64,000 nt of DNA, from assembly GCA_000727475.1 (NCBI GenBank), contig KL647310.1, positions 1,315,324-1,379,323 of the forward strand, given 5' to 3'. Shown in pieces: positions 10,131 to 23,482 of this stretch (the stretch's first letter is position 1; every line of letters begins with the position of its first letter). Both the position numbers and the translations under genes were made by a program. The DNA is from Sarcocystis neurona (lineage: Eukaryota > Apicomplexa > Conoidasida > Eucoccidiorida > Sarcocystidae). The notes under the pieces are model-generated. The model was not told the origin of the DNA, ran no database searches, and saw only the letters and a list, made by a program, of their open reading frames with translations.

Positions 10131-12625
10131 ACCGACGACAGCTGGGGCACCTGCCCCGCCTCAAGCGTGTTCCATCGATAAACGGGTATAGTCATCAGTT
10201 TTCTCGGATGACAGCCGAGGGAAAAATATGCAAGCTGCGGATGTATACAAACACACGGAAGCGTACGGGTGTGGAAGTGAGTTTTTACGTACTGAGCAGC
10301 GGTGACACGCCTACCCTTTGGTCACTGCTGCAGACGGCACTGTAGTGGTGAAGATGCAAGTAGTATCTGAAGGACAGCTGAGCAGACGACCCGTCTTTCC
10401 TGTTGACTCCCGCTCTACACCCTGTTGCGTGGCACCGAAAGCCCGCTGCCTGCTCTTTTTACCACAGCTGCGGCAGCGGCGGCAAGGGCAACTGCTGCTG
10501 TTTGTGCGTTGCTCCATTGCTCACTGCCCCCGTCTTGAGGGTTATCTGCGCGGACTCTTCCGCTCAAAGCTGGAGTGTTGTCTGCTGCAGTTCTAGGATA
10601 GCGCACAGGTTTCTTGTGTTTAGCGCGCGTGTTGCGGAGCCCGTTTTGCGCTGTGGTTGGCAGTCAAGACATTATTGCTGCCGGGGCGGCCCCGCCGTGG
10701 GGGCGCCCGTAAATCGACCCCTCTGGCGGCGTGTAGCGCCTCTTCCGCAGGCACTTTCTCTGCCGCCCCCACGTGCTTCGGAGTTTTTTCGCCGGAGTGT
10801 GCCACAACCAGTCGCGTGACCGCTTCTGTTGGAGCTGCTGCCTTCTGCCGCCTCGACTGAAACAGCTATAGATGTGCCTCTCTTTGCCGCTGCAGTTATC
10901 CTCACATGCACGTCGCCGCGGCAAGGAGGCTTCCGTCAGAAAGCGCCTCACGAGCCCTACAGGTCAACAACGGTTAGCCATCGTCCTTCTTTTGCTGCGT
11001 GGAAGTACTGGCGCAGAAATGCAAGAGCGGTTGAGTCGCACTTTACGCCTCCGCGTGTCCAGCGGCACAACTGATATTTGGGGCCTGCTATGACCGTTTG
11101 TCACCCCTCCGTTCTAGAGAGCCGTATGTCTCGTCTGCAGGTATGCGTCTGCTGTTCCTCAGCTGCATACGCGTATGCAAATCTGGTGCATTTACTGCTG
11201 TACTCGTCCCGCATGTACTGTTGCCTACTGCTGGCTATTCTCGTAAATCAAGCTGCTTCAGTGACAGGCCCTTCTGGCGCGTGCTACAGTCTGTCTCTGC
11301 GCTGCAGAGCATCTCCTGCTGCCGTCGGAGTTACTGCTTGGCTGAGCTTCGCACCCTGCCGCGTGGGTGCTGGTGAATACGGGCTGTGCTCTCCAGTCAC
11401 CGCTGCCGCACTGCTGCTCATTTCGTCGGTGAGTGACGGCGCGTCCAGACCAGCCACTCGCAGAATTTCCCGCGTTCGGCTGCTCCGGTGCGTGCACGAC
11501 GCTAGCTACTGCTGCACTGCTTTCTGGGCAGCGGCCTCGTACACTCCTTCATCCTGGCGTGTTGCGCAAGCTGTCCTTACGGCGCGTTCTGCGGATATCA
11601 CTGCGGGAGTGGCGCCTGCTGCTTGAGCCACGACGTAGCTGCTGAAGGACTCCTGCGTGCACTGGTACAGAATATGCGGTGTAGGATACCGAAAGCGAAC
11701 CGTCACTCTCGATGGTGGGGTCTTCCGAGTCTCCCCGCGACGAAAAGGGGAGCTGTCGCCGGCCACGCTCCGTCACTTGCTTGTTACTCACGTGTCCATT
11801 TGAGCGCATGCCTCCCAAGGTGTCAGTGCAACCGTGATGCACCCCTGCGCCATTTTTTCGCTGCCTGGCACATGCACCCCGTCGTGAATGCCGCATCTCC
11901 GTGCTTCTCTCTGTTGCAGCTTCCGCAGAAAAGTACACGTGCACACGTTGTTGGGGTCGCGCACGACTTCGCTTTTGCCGTGTTTTGAGGTACGTTCCTT
12001 AGAATAGCGGCTTTGCGATGTGTATTCCTGTATGTCTCCATGTGGCAGCTGCAGCGGCAGCAGGCACAGGTCTCTTGCGGATAAGGTATGTATGATGATG
12101 CGGCAGCAGAAGAGCGCGCGATTTCTCCTCTGGATGCCTGTGAATAAAGACGCAACACCGTCGCCACTGGCTGTGATGGACGCAGCAGCACCGCAGCGTC
12201 TGCGGAGCGGCAGGCTGTTTACGTACGTACTGCAGCAGGAGCGCGGCTGCGCACTGGGGTCTGCGAGCTGCCGCAGCAGCAAGTGCGTACCCGTAAGCTG
12301 CATACGCTGCGGCACGCGTGCGCCGCGCGTGGGCGATTTAACGGACCTGGGGTAGCAGCAGAAAGTGGCACGCCCAAGGTGGGCTTGGCAGAGCGATGAC
12401 AACTGTAATAACTGTATGCGTCCCTAGTGGATATCTCAGCCAGAAAAACGGCGGACAGGCGTTGCGACTTCTGGCCAGTCAATAGGACGTTTATATATAT
12501 ATATATATATATACATATGGAACTATGTGGTGTGTCTTTTCCGGCGAGGGATGAGCAGGTGCTGTGTTTGTCCCACAGCTCCTGAGCCGTAGCGACGGCC
12601 ACCAGCGCACAGCGCAGTTTGTCGA
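10131..12625. other. CTG/CAG-rich stretch with overlapping open frames, no gene called
   Basis: Both strands carry several open frames of 60-200 codons (for example plus 11078-11626 and minus 12402-11788). They are Cys-, Ser- and Ala-rich translations of CTG/GCT/CAG words and show no consistent start, motif or splice pattern. Some may be exons of a repeat-rich coccidian gene. A TA microsatellite at 12492-12513 lies 113 bp before the ATG of the ANGEL-like gene. Confidence 0.4.
12492..12513. repeat. TA dinucleotide microsatellite
   Basis: About eleven uninterrupted TA units precede the long first exon of the ANGEL-like gene. Shorter TA or TGTATA runs occur at 16078-16110, 17150-17165, 18355-18375 and 42394-42430, the first three of these inside introns of the same gene. 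Confidence 0.9.
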
Positions 12626-15600
12626 ATGATGGCTTTCTCGCCGTTTCTTTCCTTGGCCATCGCTGCTACGTCACATTCTGCGCATGCTTCTTGCTTGTCC
12701 TCGCGCCTCGCTTCCGTCTGCCTGCCTTTCCCGTGCAGGCTTGCTATTGACCCTTTGGCTAGCGCATCTGCTGCAGTTGTGAGTGCCGCCACATCTTCTA
12801 TATTGGCCAGTGATGCAGATTCAGCAGTGGCCAGTGGCCTCAAGCTCTCGCCTCGCTCGCCTTCTCCGTGTCTCCCCTTCAATACCCTTTTGGCCCTCTC
12901 CTCTTCTTTCATGCAGCGGTCGTCGGCTGTGTCTCACAGCACTGCCGCAGCTCCTGCTGGTGTTTGTGTCGTCCGTTTCCCTGCAAGAGCGGCTACGTTG
13001 CCGCGTTTGGCTGGACCTGTTCCAGTTGGCCCTGCGGCTGCGGTCCTGCTCTCTGCTGCTGCTAGTGCTGTATTTCGTACACCTCCACTTGCTGTGCTTG
13101 CTGCTTCGCCTGATACGTCAATCAGACCGGCTCGTCTCTCGGTCTCGCCGTCGTCCACACAACCTGCGGAATACGTCAGAGCGCGCCATGCGCTCGTGCG
13201 TGTGCAGCGCAGCAGTCCAAGCAGCAGCAGCCGCGACCACACGCGCAACAGCCATGCAAGGAGCTGGAGCAGCTCGCACAAAACGACATACAGTAGCAGG
13301 AGAAGGAACAGGAAGACCTTCAGGAGCGGCAACAAGGCAGGCGGTGAGCTGTACGCCGGCGGCAACGTTGCTCCCCGTGCGCGTCTGAACGAGGGAAGCA
13401 CCGGATTGTGTGCGTGTTCTGCAGCGACGTTCTGTAGAAAGAGGGTGCCTTCTCACGCCATTACGGCGTGGCAGGGAGCGTTTGGGGCAGGGGACGTACG
13501 TATGTCACGGCAGGAGCAGCAACAGCGACACCGTGCCCCGCATACAGCAGAACAACTGTGTCCCTCACTGCTTTCTGCTGCAGCCCTGCGCCAGCTGCGT
13601 AAAACGCCTGCAGAGTTGATGAGATCGCTGTCCCTTCTGACATTGGCGCCGCAGCAGGCAATGCCACTGCAACAGGAGCAGCACGCGGCGCAGCAACGGC
13701 AGCAGATGCGCGAAGGGCGTGGCGACCACCACAAGCAGCAGGACCAGATGAGTGCTGTGGAGCTTCGTGTTGCTTCGGTTCGGTGCAGCAGCCGATGCTC
13801 GTCTTTGTCCTGTACAGCGTCTCGTGCATCCTTCAGCCGCATTGCTTTGCGGCAGCGCTTCTCGACCGACGCCGCGGTGAACTACGCTACTGGCACTGCG
13901 CTTTGTGGATCACCTGCTGGTGCAACTGCCACTAATGCTGTGTCTTTTCCGAAAGGCGGCTACAGCGTCTATGATAACCCACGTGAGCGTCGAGAAAAGC
14001 ACCTGTGTTCTGGTGTCGGTACGCCCATTTTTGTGCCCTGGCAACAGTTCCTGCATGCGACGACGCTCTCGGTATGCCAGTGTGCTGCTTCCGGAAGAAA
14101 CACTGCAGATATCACCAGGAACTGTAGCAGCAGTCTGTGCAGAGCTGCGGGCAACGGGAGGGGCTGCAGTAACACCGAGGAATGCAGCACAGGGCCTCTG
14201 GCCGTGTGTGCCCCAAGCTGCCACAACCCAAGTTGTCGACGGTCGACAGCAAAGAACGGTGGCACTACTGCTGCTGCGGTAACGCTAGCCGCTTGCTCTA
14301 GTGTTGCTTTCCCCGCTGTCCTTGCCTTTACTGCTGCTGCTGCTGCATCTGCTGTGTATGGTGCTGCCGTTTCTGAGTATCTCCGTACTACCTCTCCGTC
14401 GCCGCTCGCTCACTGCTGCGCGCGCTGCTTGTACGATGGTCCGTTCGTGAGGCTTCGTTATGTTTCTTCTGCAGGTCACAGGTGTGGGGTAAACCGTAGA
14501 GTTCCGTCTAACGACGGTGCTGCGTGCAGTGCATCAACTAAGGGTAAAGGCACTGCTGCCGTACCTCCCATGCGCGTTTTTGCATACTCCCCGTCTTCCC
14601 GCCTCTCTTCTGGAGGGGCCGCGTTGCTGCGGCACTTCCATTCTCGTGGTAGTGTTGACGCTGCTGCCTTCCCTTTCGATACGCTTTCTACTACTATAGT
14701 AACTCCTGCTATTGCTTCCAGCGCCTCGCGTTACTGGTCAGGCCGCTCCGCTGGTGCTCGCGGTGTGCCGGCCCCTTCTTCACCGCGAGCCACTGATGCG
14801 GATTCGGAAGTGCCGACAGGCTGTTTGGTGTCCACTGCTGCGACGACTGCTCAGATGCTGGTCTCTGCTCCGAAAGGTGCTACCTCTTCAGTTCCAAGTG
14901 TGTCCTCTTTCGCAGCTGCCGAGCCTACTACTGCACCGTCTTTCGTGACATACCCATGCAGCAGACGAGGAGAAATGCAACAACAGAGCCAAGACCAGGT
15001 GCCGCTGCAGAGGGAGGCGCGCGGTTGGTCGGCTCCTAAACAGGTGAAACAGCTGAGAAAGGTTTCGTGGAGTGCGCGCCGTGTCCCTCAAGGAAAAAAA
15101 CTGGGCCGTGGTACCGCCGCTCTTGCTTCTCTAGCCACGTTAGCTGCTCACCCAGCCGCTGGACAATTTGCTGGCCGTTCACTCGGGGCAGCTGCTGCGG
15201 CGCGCTTGAAGAAAGGCTCCTTATACACTGCTGTCGCTGATCCTTTGAGGAGTCGTGTCGCGGAGGGAGGAAAGTTGAGGAAGATGCAGCAAGGGCGCGG
15301 TCGTCAAGCGACAGCACCGCCTTTCTCCTCGCTGGCTTCTCCAGCAGCCGCTGCTGCTGCAGCGCTCATCTCGAGAGTGCGCCATAGCTGCAGCAGTACG
15401 AGAGAAGCCGGCAACGGGTGCTGCGCAACAACCCATCCGGTGCAGCAGCTCCCACAGAAGCAACATGAGACGCACGGGCGGTTACAAGCACGACAGCTGC
15501 AGCAGCGGCGTTCGGACCTTGAGAAACAGCGTTGTCAGATGGAAGCGGCATGTGCGCGGCAGCAGCAGCAGCGGCAGCCAGCGACACATGCGTCTCATCA

Positions 15601-18600
15601 GCAGCAGCAGCCGATACCGTATACGGGGCGGCAGCAGCAGCAACAGCGGGCATATGTGCAGCAGCAGCAGCGGCAGAGCAGCGAAGGTGCGGCGCGATTA
15701 TGGCTTAACGTGGATACTCTTTCAGAAAGCACTGGTGAGATCTGCTGCTGCACGCGCCGCGTGTACAGAATGAGCTGATGCGTGCGTCTTTTGCGGGTGT
15801 CCTGACGGGCTCAGACGTATATAGGTGTATGTATATCCGTACGTTCTCGGCTGTAGTGCATAGACTTACTTACAGACACGTGTTGTTATTAATACCTTAA
15901 GTGTATGTCTAATGGAGCGGCAGGTCTTGCCTGCGTGTATGTACGTGTGTCTCTTATGCTCTCGAGCGTATCCTGGCGTATATAAACGCAGACCCTCGTA
16001 TCCGTCCAGGTGCGTATATATTATGAAGTGTCACTACAGTCACGCGTAGTCCTTTATGGCTCACAGAGGTATCTCCATCTATATATGTATATACATATAT
16101 GTACGTATATGTGTATGGTGGCTGGGGATTCGCACGTGGGCGGGTCGACTTGCTGGTTTTCCATGTTGCAGGGAGCCCGCCGTCACGAGGGGAGAACGAA
16201 GACGGGCTATGCTAACTGCAACAGTGGAGCAGTAGCTACAACGTCTCAGACTTACGCATTCGAATGTCTGTTCCCTCTCATAACCGAGCCACCAGGCAGG
16301 AGACGTTCCACGGTTTTGAGGCATCCGTTTGTCGCGTAGCGTTTCGAACATGTGTACGGAAAAGCTGGGTGATCCACCAGCTGCGGAAAATACTGCTTGA
16401 ATCCTCCGCTGTATTCCGACTGGCACTGCTGGAGCTGCCGGAGGCCAGTTCTGTTGTCGTCACGCGTGATGTGGCGGCTGTTGCACGTGCTGCTGTCTGC
16501 TTTCGTTCTCCTCTTTTTGTTACTGCGGTTGCGGCGTCCACGCCAGTGCTGCTGTAAGTGCGCCGTTGGTCTCATTTGTAGCCGTGCACTGGCGCTACTG
16601 ACGCATCCAGCTTTTGTTCCCGCTTGATCTCGCGCTACACTCGCCGTTAATCGAGAGGTGTTTGTCGTTCTGCCCGTCTTTTCGGTCGCTCCGGCACTGT
16701 CGCTGACCCTGTTGTTCGTGTGGGGAGGTGATCGGCGATGGTGGGCGCATAGTGTTGATCTCACGCTGCATTTACCGCAGCGAACTGCTCATAATCAGAA
16801 CGATTTGTACGTTGCCCCCGGACTGCTGCTGCCGTGGCTACAGGTGGTGCCGCAGGCGACGATGGAGACGCGGCAGGGAGAGACGCGACTGAAAGTCAAA
16901 CAAAACAGCGAGGAAACAAGAAACAACACAGTGGAAGAGAGTGGTATTTGCGACTGATGTCATTCAACCTGCTGGCGGACTCTCTCACTGACTACAAATA
17001 CAGAGCCCTGGTACGACAGTCTGTTCCGTCACTCGAGGTGTCAGAAAGAAGAAAACGGTGATGAAGCTACGTATGTACCGGTATATGTATATATATGTAA
17101 GTAGATAGATAAACATAAATACAGATGTACAACTACGTGTGTATACGCATATATATATATATACATACATACATTTATCTAAGGTACCAAAAATCGGCCT
17201 ACTGGTGAGGCGTACTCAATTATCCGCAGATTCGTGTATGTCTAGGTCAGTCGTGGGGGATAGCGGTCAAATCTGCACACGTAGTAATATATTCGTCGTA
17301 CCTACGTGTGTATACGTGGATAGATGCGTAAGTATTGGTAATAAGTATTCCGGCATGTGATTACGGCGTACTTGTGCATTTGTGAGAACGAGTGAGATGG
17401 TATTTTCGCATGGGCACATCTGGCAGTAGTGCTCTGGCGAAAGTGATGGCACCACGTTCGCTCCTGTGCGGAGGTGCAGACGCGAGAATACGTTGATGAG
17501 CGTGCCGTACGCAAACATGCAGAGGAGAACGGATGACCTTTGCGTACTTTTCTCCGTGCGTGTCTGCGGGTTTGACGATGGTGATACGTGCGTACTCCAC
17601 GTGTTTGCGCACCACGTGGGATAGTCACAGTCGCTCAGGCTTACACCCGTGCCACACTAATGGATGCGCACCTGTCCGTCGTTGTGAGTCCGACGGTAAC
17701 GTATTTCCACGTCGGCACCCCTCGTACAACGGTGATACATTCTTGTCTTTACTCGCCTCAAGGCGACCCTACACTGACCGTATCACATTCACATTTCTAC
17801 GCACGTGCAGCAGATCAGGGACGGTTGCTGTTATATGCGTCGGCGTGCTTTTTCAACAGGAGGAGTGGCACGTCTGGATAGGCTCGTCAGCAACAGCAGA
17901 GTCCTTCTACACACCCACACCCGTGGGATTGCCGATAAATACTCATATCCGCGTGCAGCGTATGGCCGCAAATTTCGACGTTGTAGACAGATCTTTGTGC
18001 GCTGGTAGTCTGCGCAAACGCACCGCGAGCCCGGAAGTTGAGTGTTTACCTGGGTTTGTGGGTATACGTAGTAGTGCCTGCTTCGATACAGACACATACA
18101 CATGATGTGAACTGCCGTTTCTGGGTACCTACGCCTGACTTAGGGGCTAGATGTACTGTAATACGTCATCAGCGGCTGCTCCATCAGTGCGCGCTGCGTC
18201 CTCAGCGAAGACAGTCGCAACGCTATAAACCGTGATAAAGCTCAGGTCGGATACCTGAACAGCAGAATGTCTAAGTATCTGTGGATATTTTGCACCCTTC
18301 AACCGTCACTTTCGTTCTGCAGTGAGGTCACTGATATGCTAGTATAAACGTGTATATACATGTATATATATATAATGGATGTATATGTGTATGTGTGGAC
18401 GGGTTACTCCACCAGCGTAGTGCTTGCCGCTGTTGAACACACGAGAACGTGTGAGTCTTTGTATCACAAAGTGAAGTGTGGAGACTGCTTCTGCGATGCA
18501 GGATCAGAATATCGTTTGTTGGGCCAATCGAGAAAAAGCAATCAGAGAAGAAATTCTGCGGCACCGTCCTGCCATAGGGTGCCTGCAGGAGGTAGACCGC

Positions 18601-21600
18601 AGCTACTATTGGCGTGGCTTCAGAGGCGTAAGCTGCTCGTCCCTTTTGTATCTATGTTCACAAATGCGTGCCACAGCGTCAATGCAGCGCGGTGCAACAG
18701 GTACACACAACAGCCGTACAGCCATACACCGGAGCAGCGGCAGCATTACGCAGCAGCAGAGGCACTCCGCTTAAAGCGAACCCGAGTAGTTTACCTGTCG
18801 TTGTTCCGTTTAGTGCTGTGCGGTCCTGCTCGCGTTCTCCGTTGATGACGTGTCTTCGGTCGGTGCTTTGTGTGACCAGTTCCTGGAGAACTCGGGATAT
18901 GAAAGCTTCTACAAGCAGAAGACGAACGGCAGGGAAGACGGCCTTGCTACATTTTGGCTGAAAGGCCGCTTTGAGGTGCTGGAGCGTCAGGAGCTCGAGC
19001 TCGGTCTCTATCCTGACCAGCGGTGAGCAGCAGGCTATTGCGTGGAAGTTGATCCTACACAAACGGACACGGGCGCACATCAGGAAACATATGTGAAATA
19101 CGGGCATATCGAATACGACCCTTGATACACAAGTGTATGTAGAGCACTGGCCTCAGAAATGCAAAGCATGTTACATGCGTGATTGCGTACTGGTCTCCAG
19201 CGTCACTCTGTTTGTTCGCATCTTCCTCTTGATCAGTACAAAGATGGAGATAATCTATGCACCAGCTAGTGTAACAGTTTCTAAAGAACCTGTTTTGTAG
19301 GTCCGGCCACACCTCGCTGCTGCTGGTGTTCTCTGTAATGGTGTAGCTAGCTACTGCTTCGCGAAGGCGGCTTCTGAATTGGTTACTGTACAGGTACGTT
19401 GGAGGTGCACCACTCCGGCCGGCTGCTGCGCATCTGCTACCCCACGCAGCTGTTGACGCTTAAGCAGCGACTACTTGAGAGTGCTTTCCCTTCATCGCCA
19501 AGTGCTTCGGTCGCTTCACTTTCTGTCTCGGTGTCGAAGTGCTCCTGGCCCAAATAGCGCACAGCTCAGACTGACAGAAACAGAGTCCTCGTTTGGAGAC
19601 GCTCGTCTACCCAGTCACTCAACTGTATCCACAGGTGTAGAGTTGCCAGCAGAGAGGGAACCAAAGAGGGAGCGCCGAGAGCGGCATACCGAATGGCAGC
19701 TGCACGGTGACACAATCCAGGCAGGCTCATAGATGTTTCGTGCGTATCTGACATGTGCGTTTGCTGCAGTCGGATGTTGTGGCCAGCTACCGGAGGAGAG
19801 TGGCAGCACGAAGCCCTGCGCCCGCTGTGTTCTTCGTGAAGCAGGGAGCGTCTTCGTTGATAGTGCTTGTGTCACACATGCGTTTCGGAAGAAAATGACT
19901 GTCGCTGCCGTACCGCTTATCTTGCCGTACCTGTGCATTTGTTGTAGGCTCGGTGCTGAGCCGCAGGTAGCGCTGTTGCTCCTCCTGCGGGAACGGATTT
20001 CTCCAGGGGACGCTAAATGCAGTGACAGCAGAAGCAGCGAAGGCAGCAGCGAAGCCGGTAACAGCAACCGTTTTGAAGGATACGGCAGCGCAGAGAGCAC
20101 CAGCGGCAGCCCTGCAGTTATTAACACGACAAGAACATGCAGTCGATCCGTGCGGCAGGGTCAGCGACTCGCCGGGCTTGGCGCCCAAGAGGGCAGCCTT
20201 CGTGCAGGTGTAGCGGTGGGAGGAGAGACACGCAGGAGCGCAGTCCCGAACAGCAGTGGGAGCGTCGCCAGCAGGTCCAGCTTTAACAGCAGCACCTCTG
20301 CAGCTGGTGGTTTATCGGAATGGAAGGGTCAAGAACAGCTGACACGTGAAAATGTTGAAGTCGGGGATGAACGAGCAGCAGTGGCAACCACATATGCCAG
20401 CCTTTCCACTTTAGGCAAAATTCTGATTGTAGCGAACACTCATTTGCTTTTCAACTCTCGGAGAGGAGATATCAAACTATCCCAACTGCTGCAACTGCTG
20501 CGCGGCGTCCAAGAGATGCGTGGACGTGCTGTCTGCCGTGTGAAGAAGGAACTCCGAAGCCCCTCTTCAATCGGCAGCAGACACAGCCCAATTGTCGAGT
20601 GCGGCAATGCAAAAAACCACAGCAGCACCATTCCTCTGGTTGGTGTGCGAGGAGTACCGGAAAATGATGCAGGACAGCATTCGGAGGCAGCGGAACGCAG
20701 AGAGGAGGTAGCGGCGCACGAGAAGTTGTTGAGCGCAACAGCGGAACGCGTTGTGGACGTGCTGCTGTGTGGAGACTTCAATTTTACGCCACACAGCCCC
20801 CTTTACCAACTGCTTTTGCGGGGTTTCTTTGATTTTCGAGGGCTTGATCGCAAGAAGCTTTCAGGTGAGTTTAGTTGGTGGGTGTGGATTTACTGCAACA
20901 TGGATATTTTGTTCCACGTTTGCTGGTTGACGTACACTGTTACTCACTCTTGTCTGAAGTATGGGACAATTCTACGTAGCGCAGCACTATTAGTACACTT
21001 TGTTGTTAGGCGTAGAACCTGCCACGTTTGTAACAGCCACGGAATAGCCAGCACCATATTGTGTGCAGCGTGTACACGTATGTGTGAGAACTGGGTCAGA
21101 CGATGATCAAATCTTATGAGATGTTCGGACGGATCAATAGCTGTGACTGAGCTGTGTCAGAGCGCGCTGTCGACTACCGGCTGGTTCTGCTAGTGTGATT
21201 TCACCCTGTGGACTCGGCAGGTCAGTTTCTAATGGAAAGAAGGGCTTACAAAGTAGACGCTCAAGGATATCACGGACGAGGCTCGACCGTTGTCAGGTAC
21301 AAAAGCCGTATTCTCTTGTCAGTGGGCTGTGCACAGCTTCCCAGGAACTATCTGATGGGCACTCCCGCGTAACGTTGTGCATCTGGCAACGTTCGTCAAA
21401 TGCGTTCGTGGACGAAGCGAGCCGGTGTTTTGTACAGTGGCAGGTCACTTGAGTCCATAGTGTGCATCCGGAAGTCTTTGTGTTGTCGTAAGCTGAGAAA
21501 TGGAGAATAGCAGTGTCCGAAGCAAGTTTGACAGGTGCATGTGAAACCTCACTCCTCAGGCTGCGTCGTATTGTGAAAGACATACCAGTGTTTCAGTTGG

Positions 21601-23315
21601 GTGGGTCTGCATATTACACGACGCATCACGATGTTATATGTCTTATTTTTTTTACCGAATTTAGTTTGTAGAGTGCAGGTTCTAGATGCCCAGATATCGT
21701 TCGTGTCTGTATCCGCCTGTCGTCGCCCTGCCAGCAGCCAGTCTCCAATGGTGCTGTTCTAGCCTCCCGGCGTATTTCCTCATGTGTGCTTCACGGTGGT
21801 TGATTGGAGACGTACGTGTTTGCTGTTGGTGTTGATGCACGTGCAGCTCTCCTGCTGAGTCACGACTGCTCAGTGCCTCCGATTCCGGGATACCGTTGGT
21901 GACGAACTGTTTGGTAGGCAGTTCTCTGAAGCATTCCTGGAGCACTTCTGCTGTAACAAATGCACCTCTACGCTCGGAGCAGCATCCAGGCAGCCCCCTG
22001 CAGCTGCAGCAACAGACGGATGACATTGCACAGACCGGGCAGCACCGCGGACCGCTCTATTCGTCTGTCTCGTCGTGCGCAGTAGACATGCACCACCCCT
22101 CTCCACAGTGGCTGAGGGGTATCAGTCGTGTTTTTACTGATGGAAGCGAGTCAGGTGATGGGAGTGTAGCAGTGCCGTCCGCACAGTCGACCAGTGCGCT
22201 CGGCTGTTGTTCTGGCATGAAGGCTTCGACGACAACTGAAGGGAATGCTTGCAGCGACATCGTCGCACTTCCGGTGGAGCGCACGGCACACGCATCGCCG
22301 TGGCTAATTCGGCTACCGTTCCGGTTTCGTAGCGCTTACGCGCTTCCACGAAAACCCCGTGGGTCTTCACACCTGCACCTAACTCTTCAGCGGTTCCGAA
22401 CGTTCGCTCCTGTACCTGATTGTATTGTTCGTACGCGTGAGTTTGGTACGTAGACTTGGGGTAACGCTACTTGTGGTCAATCGTAAGAATGGCAGTGTAA
22501 ATAAGAATCAGACCGGTGCCCCATAATGAGCGCATGTATGTCTCAAGCACATCACAAGCTGCACTGTGTTCGTCTTTGATTGGTGTGGCGGTGGTTGTGT
22601 GGCGTGTGCGTGCGTAGAACACGTCTGCAAAAGGTATTTTGTTCCACACTGTAGAGTTTTCTTCGAAGACATTATAAGTGGTCCTGCTGTTGTCCCGCCT
22701 TCTGAATTGTCTGCGCCTTTACCAAGTTGAACGGAAGATGAGTTGAGGCCATGGTTCTGAAATGCGTGCAGATGGCGTTGCTGTAGGCGGGACCGAGGAA
22801 AGTTACAGCCGAGAGGTAGTCATGGAAGAGCCTGCCTTCACTGCGTATCACGGGTGGCAGAAGGGTTGCATTGACTATGTTTTCTATTATTCCAACGAAC
22901 TCAAAGTAAGCTGTCAGAATCTCTGCAGCTAGCACAGTGAGCTCTCAGCGAAGTGTATGTACAAAAACAACCTCTTGTACGTTTGTTGCGAACATGTGCT
23001 GGTGGGTTGACGTATTTTTTTTGCATGTTGTCCTCGCTTTTCACTCCTACAGGTGGGACACGTGTATCAGTTCCCCCCACTTTCTAGCGCGACGCAGTAC
23101 GGCTGCTGCCCCAACGAAGTAAGAACCGTTCACCAGCCCTGCGCTTCAGCAACTGTGGGGAGATATTTGAGTGTTGTGCTGACGGAGAGGCCTCTGTTTT
23201 GAGAACGTACTATCGCCTGGTGAAGTGAATCATTGTGACTTTTGTGCGTGGGCTTCAGCTGTGGCCTTGCTCGGACCACTACTCGCTAGTCGTCGACCTT
23301 GTTAGGACCAAGTAG
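12626..23315 (+). CDS. Giant ANGEL/CCR4-type EEP-domain protein, ten exons
   Basis: Exons: 12626-15734, 16844-17010, 18502-18627, 18814-19022, 19948-20864, 21221-21296, 21847-22436, 22748-22905, 23053-23118, 23259-23315. They use GT-AG sites, all phases agree, and the total is 5475 nt (1824 residues). Residues 1-1036 (exon 1) are Ala/Ser/Gln-rich with poly-Gln near the end. The EEP catalytic domain follows, in order: [15 protein letters not shown] (metal-binding Glu), [71 protein letters not shown] and the terminal CSDHYSL. RRGDIKLxQL and SPLYxL(x)nG point to the ANGEL branch; family members trim poly(A) or remove 2',3'-cyclic phosphate from RNA ends. Long polar inserts separate the motifs (about 190 residues between [10 protein letters not shown] and VANTHLL; another at 21847-22310). 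The link from exon 1 to exon 2 rests only on matching phase and sites, so the gene may instead start nearer 16.8 kb. Confidence 0.8.
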
Positions 23316-23482
23316 TCACGATCCACGCCGACGAATGCACACGGCAATGTAGGCGCTAATGACTGCGATGCACAACAAATACGCCATTGAATATCATCAG
23401 AGGTAAGCCGTTTTCTGTTGGGAAAGTGTGAGTGTGACGCAGAACAGTAGCTCTGAGAAAGTTGCTGATTTACTAGCGAGAT

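Noticed and set aside
10131..12400. Several 130-204 codon frames on both strands
   Set aside because: Openness is explained by CTG/CAG words in all frames. No start, motif, splice or phase evidence favours any of them.
12523..12912. Minus-strand ATG frame [20 protein letters not shown] as a separate gene
   Set aside because: It overlaps the start of the 1050-codon plus-strand frame and reaches a stop without a splice partner. The charged composition is what antisense of Ser/Leu/Pro-rich sequence gives.
19055..19900. Open frames inside the fourth EEP intron (for example [15 protein letters not shown] and [14 protein letters not shown]) as coding exons
   Set aside because: They lie between the donor at 19023 and the acceptor at 19947, which join the EEP domain perfectly ([19 protein letters not shown]). 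No phase-compatible exon could be inserted.
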